DNA of 54,587 nt from an uncultured bacterium. GTDB taxonomy: Bacteria; Verrucomicrobiota; Verrucomicrobiia; Verrucomicrobiales; V1-33. The stretch lies in NCBI GenBank assembly GCA_903954065.1, contig CAJBME010000201.1, forward strand, positions 1 through 54,587, written 5' to 3'. The first letter of the stretch is position 1. The number at the start of each line of letters is the position of its first letter. The position numbers and the translations under genes are program-made. Below the pieces are notes generated by a model that was not told the DNA's origin, searched no databases, and saw only the letters and a program-made list of their open reading frames with translations. This document shows, one piece after another, positions 53,401 through 54,587 of this stretch.

Positions 53401-53726
53401 CAGCCGAAGTCCGAGTCAAGGCCGGGGCCCCAGTCCACCTCGTTTTCAAAAACCCGGACGTCATGCTCCACAACTTGCTGATCGTCGAACCGGGGGCCAC
53501 CGAGGAAATGGGCACTCTCGCCGACTTACTGGCCAGCCAGCCGGACGGACTAGCCCGGGAATACATCCCCACCTCCGCCAAAGTGCTCCACGCCACGCCA
53601 CTGGTCCAGCCCGGACAGGAAGCCAAACTCGTTTTCACCGCCCCCACGCGCCCCGGCAGTTACCCGTACCTCTGCACGTTTCCCGGTCACTGGCGCCTCA
53701 TGCGCGGCACCCTCATCGTCGAATAG
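50406..53726 (+). CDS. SGNH hydrolase / PVC beta-propeller / HEAT / cupredoxin fusion protein
   Basis: A 1106-residue exported protein with four parts. Residues about 25-240 are SGNH hydrolase-like, with CYGNSMVERL (S40 in the nucleophile place), GFGMNES and NGLHLNEEG. Both the GDS motif (here GNS) and the Asp before the catalytic His are altered, so activity is uncertain. Residues about 345-690 are the PVC-type membrane-bound dehydrogenase/NHL propeller (FKVADGYEVTLFASE, DGIAFTEWGVLVSE, HGRIWRVRS). HEAT-like helices follow to about 860. The C-terminal 110 residues form a type 1 copper (plastocyanin/azurin-like) domain with H1022, C1090, H1095 and M1099 in LHNLL and CTFPGHWRLM. It is probably a periplasmic electron-transfer enzyme. 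The gene is divergent from the TonB receptor and followed by a tRNA fragment. Confidence 0.85.
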   Translation: MSFFIGRVLPSLLASLLALATAPADVSLDAGDTIVCYGNSMVERLCEHGELEAMIQLAQPEKKLQFRSFAWTGDEVGYRLRPEGYEEHMKSLLRRWPAEVVIAGFGMNESFAGRPGLEDFRKQLAAYLDQLARFHPQATLVLLAPTAVEGGGPGPAAAVRNEAIGAYAEAILMAASARGALYVDLFYASQLAYAENDSPLTSNGLHLNEEGNRLMARVIAKALIGAPAITPDPTRIQNVARAVARKNYYVAEVVRPKNADLYYGVRKRQEENDAEIPRYHQMIEATEAGVHALAASGDSRTQDIPTPWLPPMPPIKGNDDGDATGIIRPPAEALAEFKVADGYEVTLFASEAEFPELRNPVQIAFDARGRLWVVTMPSFPHTVPGRPPEDRVIVLEDTNHDGKADRCTTFADQLDALDGIAFTEWGVLVSEQPKLWLMNDTDGDGRADTKKEFFRGIDVTDSHHGGMIAADPLGHVLFCDGVFHRSQLETPFGVVRGIDATTYRLHPRTGRVETEWQSNTPNPWKITYDATGSLFQMYGDGLPLDTLALTWTPLGVYHPFAYGNTGSNGKGSAAASISSPNFPESRQQGMITASLLGNYTVSMWTYDYDQGLVRGNDRLDLVSSPNAAFRPADVEFGFDGALYISDFCSPIIGHAQHAMRDPHWDHDHGRIWRVRSTDRPLNKEFPQIEGASMAACLELLKHSQSIIRHHARIEIRKAGPSALPALDEWAAALDRTGPDFAQHALEALFVAEGLGASRPALLAELLSSTSAVHRAAAVRLVRFQADRLPDPAGMLTSSATDPHPRVQMEVVDAVAHLRPTLPAVEIALQAVRNPNDDVQHMLDDLRHGTKPALGRSIPVLEIAPNTQLTAWLEAGQGTWRTFVQSELAQPAVLSVRHGYLDILMNGTPVLSSDSMWLNDQQVQLTLREGLNVIEIQFRNTKSRPPVFLYDPLGQPLAMAQVADEAGGLQVMAAAYDKEQAGLGDAVVVQALPNQLRFTPAEVRVKAGAPVHLVFKNPDVMLHNLLIVEPGATEEMGTLADLLASQPDGLAREYIPTSAKVLHATPLVQPGQEAKLVFTAPTRPGSYPYLCTFPGHWRLMRGTLIVE

Positions 53727-53730
53727 AAAT

Positions 53731-53755
53731 CTGGGTTCGATTCCCGGCCGGGGCA
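53731..53755 (+). other. tRNA 3'-end fragment (possible attachment-site scar)
   Basis: CTGGG-TTCGATT-CCCGG (53731-53747) is a complete T-arm and is followed directly by CCGGGGC (53748-53754), a 3' acceptor strand, and an A in the discriminator place. The 5' four-fifths of a tRNA gene are missing: the upstream bases encode the end of the preceding protein. Isolated tRNA 3' ends mark where integrases recombine into tRNA genes, so this may be an att remnant, starting four bases after the stop codon. Confidence 0.6.
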
Positions 53756-53985
53756 CATGTCTAATAATCAAGGAGTTATCGGATAAGGAAAGGGAAAACG
53801 TAAACAAAAACGTGAACGCGTCCGATTTCGTATAGCCTCGTCCCGGGGCGTCTGGCGGTCCTCGTTTTCACAGAACATCACGTTTCGCTGGTGCAGTATC
53901 GAGTCTAGCACCGGCCAGCACCGAGCGCCTCCGCGCCGGATCGATCACCCTCCAATCCGCGGCCCGGCGATCATAGGCTTCACCC
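53756..53985. other. Spacer after the tRNA fragment
   Basis: This stretch, the bulk of a 259-base gene-free gap, has lower GC at its left (around 53760-53820) and shows no gene or clear repeat. CCTCGTCCCGGGGCG near 53835 is GC-rich without a stem. If the tRNA end is an attachment site, this would be the first sequence of the inserted or remnant element. Confidence 0.35.
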
Positions 53986-54495
53986 ATGACGACGGATTCT
54001 CAGGACAACGACCCATCGGAAAAGTTTCATTTTCCGCCTCACCCCGATGAGGGGGGTGAGGCGGCGTTTTTGGCATCGCCGGCCAAGCCCGCGACACCCA
54101 CGGCACAGGTTGAGACGGATGTGGGCCAGCCCGTCGAAGGCGGCGGGAGTCCAGACGGTAGCCAGACCGTCCCGGTCTGGATTATTTTCAAAACCAGAGC
54201 GAGACGCTCTGGCTACTTTCATGAACCGCAGATAAGTCCACGAGCAGCCGGGAAGGCCACGGCTTGGCGAAGTCATCTTCGCTCCAAGGCGCTCTTCGAG
54301 AAACTTTTTTGCACGCCTCCGGCGACCGACAGCCAAGCTGCCACCTGGATGAAACTCGTGGCCTGGACAACGGCCGAGGGTTTCGATTTGTTAGCACTCC
54401 CGAAGGAAAAGGCCCGCGCCTATTATGAAGAACTCACAAATGGGCGGTCTCCTTCCCACCACCTGAAGGTCAAGGCTGGCTACCTCTGCGTTTAG
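53986..54495 (+). CDS. Hypothetical protein containing palindromic repeats
   Basis: A 169-residue frame from the ATG at 53986. The N-terminal part is polar and low complexity (SEKFHFPPHPDEGG), the C-terminal part looks like folded protein (ALFEKLFCTPPATDSQAATWMKLVAWTTAEGFDLLAL, described as a pattern, then KEKARAYYEELTNG). The middle third (about residues 58-77) is encoded by a REPIN-like pair of palindromes, and the N-terminal region by a 12-bp perfect stem. Either a small gene was invaded in frame by repeats, or the frame is fortuitous. No family is recognised and no signal peptide is seen. Confidence 0.45.
   Translation: MTTDSQDNDPSEKFHFPPHPDEGGEAAFLASPAKPATPTAQVETDVGQPVEGGGSPDGSQTVPVWIIFKTRARRSGYFHEPQISPRAAGKATAWRSHLRSKALFEKLFCTPPATDSQAATWMKLVAWTTAEGFDLLALPKEKARAYYEELTNGRSPSHHLKVKAGYLCV
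54034..54071 (+). other. Terminator-like hairpin inside an ORF
   Basis: CCGCCTCACCCC (54034-54045) pairs perfectly over 12 bases with GGGGTGAGGCGG (54053-54064) across a seven-base loop, and TTTTT follows at 54067-54071. It has the form of a strong intrinsic terminator on the plus strand, yet lies 50 bases inside the last open frame. Confidence 0.55.
54158..54216. repeat. REPIN-like inverted pair of GTAGCCAGA palindromes
   Basis: The left unit (54158-54180) has the head GTAG, then stem CCAGACCG/CGGTCTGG around TCC. The right unit (54194-54216), read on the minus strand, has the same GTAG head and stem CCAGAGCG/CGCTCTGG around TCT. They face each other across 13 bases. The two units differ at paired positions (C:G in one, G:C in the other), so base pairing is kept. 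Confidence 0.7.
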
Positions 54496-54587
54496 AACGG
54501 GAACTGCGAGGCAAGACACCGCTAAGTGAAGGCTTTTTCGATTTTTCTTGCCAATGCCACCCCTTTTCTCTTAAAAAGAACTTCTGA

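Noticed and set aside
53727..53760. Complete tRNA gene
   Set aside because: Only the T-arm and the 3' acceptor strand are present; upstream bases are the end of a coding sequence and cannot form the D and anticodon arms.
1..54587. CRISPR array, rRNA operon or insertion sequence transposase
   Set aside because: No regularly spaced identical repeats, no rRNA-like sequence and no transposase motifs were found; the repeats present are short palindromes.

Overview
The window is about 54.6 kb of high-GC bacterial chromosome. Its gene content points to the Planctomycetes-Verrucomicrobia-Chlamydiae superphylum, most likely a verrucomicrobial (Opitutales-like) bacterium. The indicators are a DUF1552/DUF1592 cytochrome pair, ThuA and DUF1080 proteins, a secreted sulfatase, a PVC-type beta-propeller/HEAT/copper fusion, a polyphosphate-polymerase (VTC) operon, a discoidin-domain secreted protein, and GC-rich palindromic repeats between genes. 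This assignment is inferred from families; no rRNA gene is present to confirm it.

Layout. 1-3.9 kb: start of a secreted discoidin-type protein (cut by the window edge), a zinc-ribbon membrane protein, and a GntR(YtrA)-ABC-permease operon. 4-7 kb: secreted DUF1080 and ThuA proteins on the minus strand, divergent from an M42 aminopeptidase. 7.1-14.4 kb: a minus-strand run of six genes. In transcription order these are VTC polyphosphate polymerase, DUF4956 membrane protein, HlyD-like adaptor, TolC-like outer membrane protein, a Tat-exported small subunit and an Fe-S GMC dehydrogenase. The last two have foreign-looking codon use. 14.7-20.5 kb: leuD, a secreted protein, dnaA, metG and a TPR protein, all minus strand. 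20.6-26.1 kb: methyltransferase fusion, AroE-like dehydrogenase, sulfatase and adenine deaminase, plus strand. 26.2-28.5 kb: a bacterial nitric oxide synthase oxygenase preceded by a CysJ-type FAD/NADPH reductase. 28.8-36.5 kb: cdsA-dxr, speA, proC, a TauE-like permease and an M32 carboxypeptidase. 36.5-42.7 kb: DUF3592, a secreted FAD oxidoreductase and the DUF1552/DUF1592 pair. 43.3-49.5 kb: PhoX-type phosphatase with a long AT-rich leader, a di-haem protein, a small secreted protein and a convergent TonB-dependent receptor. 50.4-54.5 kb: a 1106-residue SGNH/beta-propeller/HEAT/cupredoxin protein, a tRNA 3'-end fragment, and a terminal ORF that contains a REPIN-like repeat.

How the genes may work together. 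Housekeeping genes (dnaA, metG, leuD, cdsA-dxr, proC, speA) are interspersed with accessory catabolic and redox modules. The strongest candidates for unusual biology are the two-gene nitric oxide synthase locus, the polyphosphate polymerase coupled to HlyD and TolC-like envelope proteins with no recognisable transporter ATPase, and a family of GTAGCCAGA-headed palindromes with covarying stems. All functional statements come from reading motifs by eye; no database search was run.
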